NCBI RefSeq assembly: GCF_014905415.1 | Contig: NZ_BNEO01000002.1 | Location: 620,001 to 684,000, forward strand | DNA length: 64,000 nt | DNA from: Virgibacillus salexigens | Lineage (GTDB): Bacteria; Bacillota; Bacilli; Bacillales; Amphibacillaceae | Direction: 5' to 3' | Shown: positions 63,789 to 64,000 of the stretch, piece after piece | Layout of the letters: the number at the start of each line of letters is the position of its first letter | Position numbering within the stretch: position 1 is the first letter of the stretch | Notes under the pieces: generated by a model | What the model saw: only the letters and a program-made list of their open reading frames with translations | What the model was told of the DNA's origin: nothing | The model's database searches: none | Position numbers and translations under genes: made by a program

Positions 63789-64000
63789 TTATGTCTTTTT
63801 CTCTAAAGTAATGACATGACACTGAGATCTGGTACCTAAACGAAAAGGCAAAGTTGTAAAACCATACCCTTCACTTACTAATATAGATGTATTTTGCACA
63901 TTTTTAAAGCTTCCTGACTCGTATGGCCCGAATCCAAGGAATCGAATTTGCCCCCCATGTGTGTGGCCTGATAATACAAGCTGAATGGCTGCTTTTTGTG
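63789..64000 (-). CDS. ypbG: Metallophosphoesterase YpbG (C-terminal part, runs off the right edge)
   Basis: Seventy codons of a calcineurin-like phosphoesterase. The metal motif LSGHTHGGQIRFLGFG is complete, then FKNVQNTSILVSEGYGFTTLPFRLG and a short charged end. The membrane-anchored YpbG-type family hydrolyses phosphoesters, with substrate unknown. The N-terminus lies beyond the window. Position next to mecB matches the B. subtilis ypbG-ypbH order. Confidence 0.85.
   Translation of the reverse strand, partial: QKAAIQLVLSGHTHGGQIRFLGFGPYESGSFKNVQNTSILVSEGYGFTTLPFRLGTRSQCHVITLEKKT

Noticed and set aside
1-64000. CRISPR array, tRNA genes, prophage or complete IS
   Set aside because: No regularly spaced direct repeats, no tRNA cloverleaf sequence and no integrase or intact transposase were seen on reading both strands.

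Overview
The window is chromosomal DNA of a low-G+C, endospore-forming Bacillaceae. Support for this: a B-type RNase P RNA, spoIVA, spoVIF, sspM, sleB/ypeB, TRAP (mtrB), bacillithiol genes, and a gene order that follows the Bacillus subtilis ypwA-ypbG region almost gene for gene. Acidic surface-protein tails and a Na+-coupled symporter locus would suit a salt-tolerant genus such as Oceanobacillus or Virgibacillus, but that placement is inference.

Layout. 1-2.4 kb: ypwA (cut by the edge), ypsC, rnpB, gpsB. 2.5-6.7 kb: a cassette of a CdaR/PucR-type regulator divergent from an FAD amine/amino-acid oxidoreductase and a Na+/solute symporter, with a 21-bp perfect palindrome between them; this is the main accessory block. 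6.7-12.6 kb: cdd, yppE, a small protein, sspM, yppC, then recU-ponA. 12.6-25.2 kb: nth, dnaD, asnS, aspB, ypmB, ypmA, dinG, birA, cca, bshA, mgsA, dapB, ypjD. 25.4-28.5 kb: ypjC, a decayed IS1182-type transposase, a YugP-like protease, a strongly shortened ypjB, ypjA. 28.6-33.2 kb: the menaquinol:cytochrome c reductase operon qcrABC and ypiF/ypiB/ypiA. 33.4-39.5 kb: the aromatic supraoperon aroC-aroB-aroH-hisC-tyrA-aroA, without trp genes. 39.7-44.3 kb: cheR, ndk, hepT-menG-hepS (menaquinone side chain and ring methylation), mtrB, hbs. 45-52.5 kb: spoIVA, yphF, yphE, spoVIF, gpsA, der, a YIEGIA pair and yphA. 52.6-64 kb: rpsA-like ypfD, plsC, cmk, motI, ypeB-sleB, prsW, ansA, ypdA, gudB, mecB and the end of ypbG.

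Together these are mostly core functions: cell-wall synthesis and division (ponA, gpsB), DNA repair and replication (recU, nth, dnaD, dinG), lysine, aromatic and aspartate-family metabolism, menaquinone supply to the bc complex, bacillithiol redox, and spore coat and germination. Two genes too short for routine ORF calling were found by eye (sspM, ypmA), and sporulation-type promoters fit spoIVA (sigma-E) and spoVIF (sigma-K). Losses relative to the B. subtilis layout are panBCD, bshB1, the trp operon and folE. I saw no CRISPR array, tRNA, prophage or intact insertion sequence.
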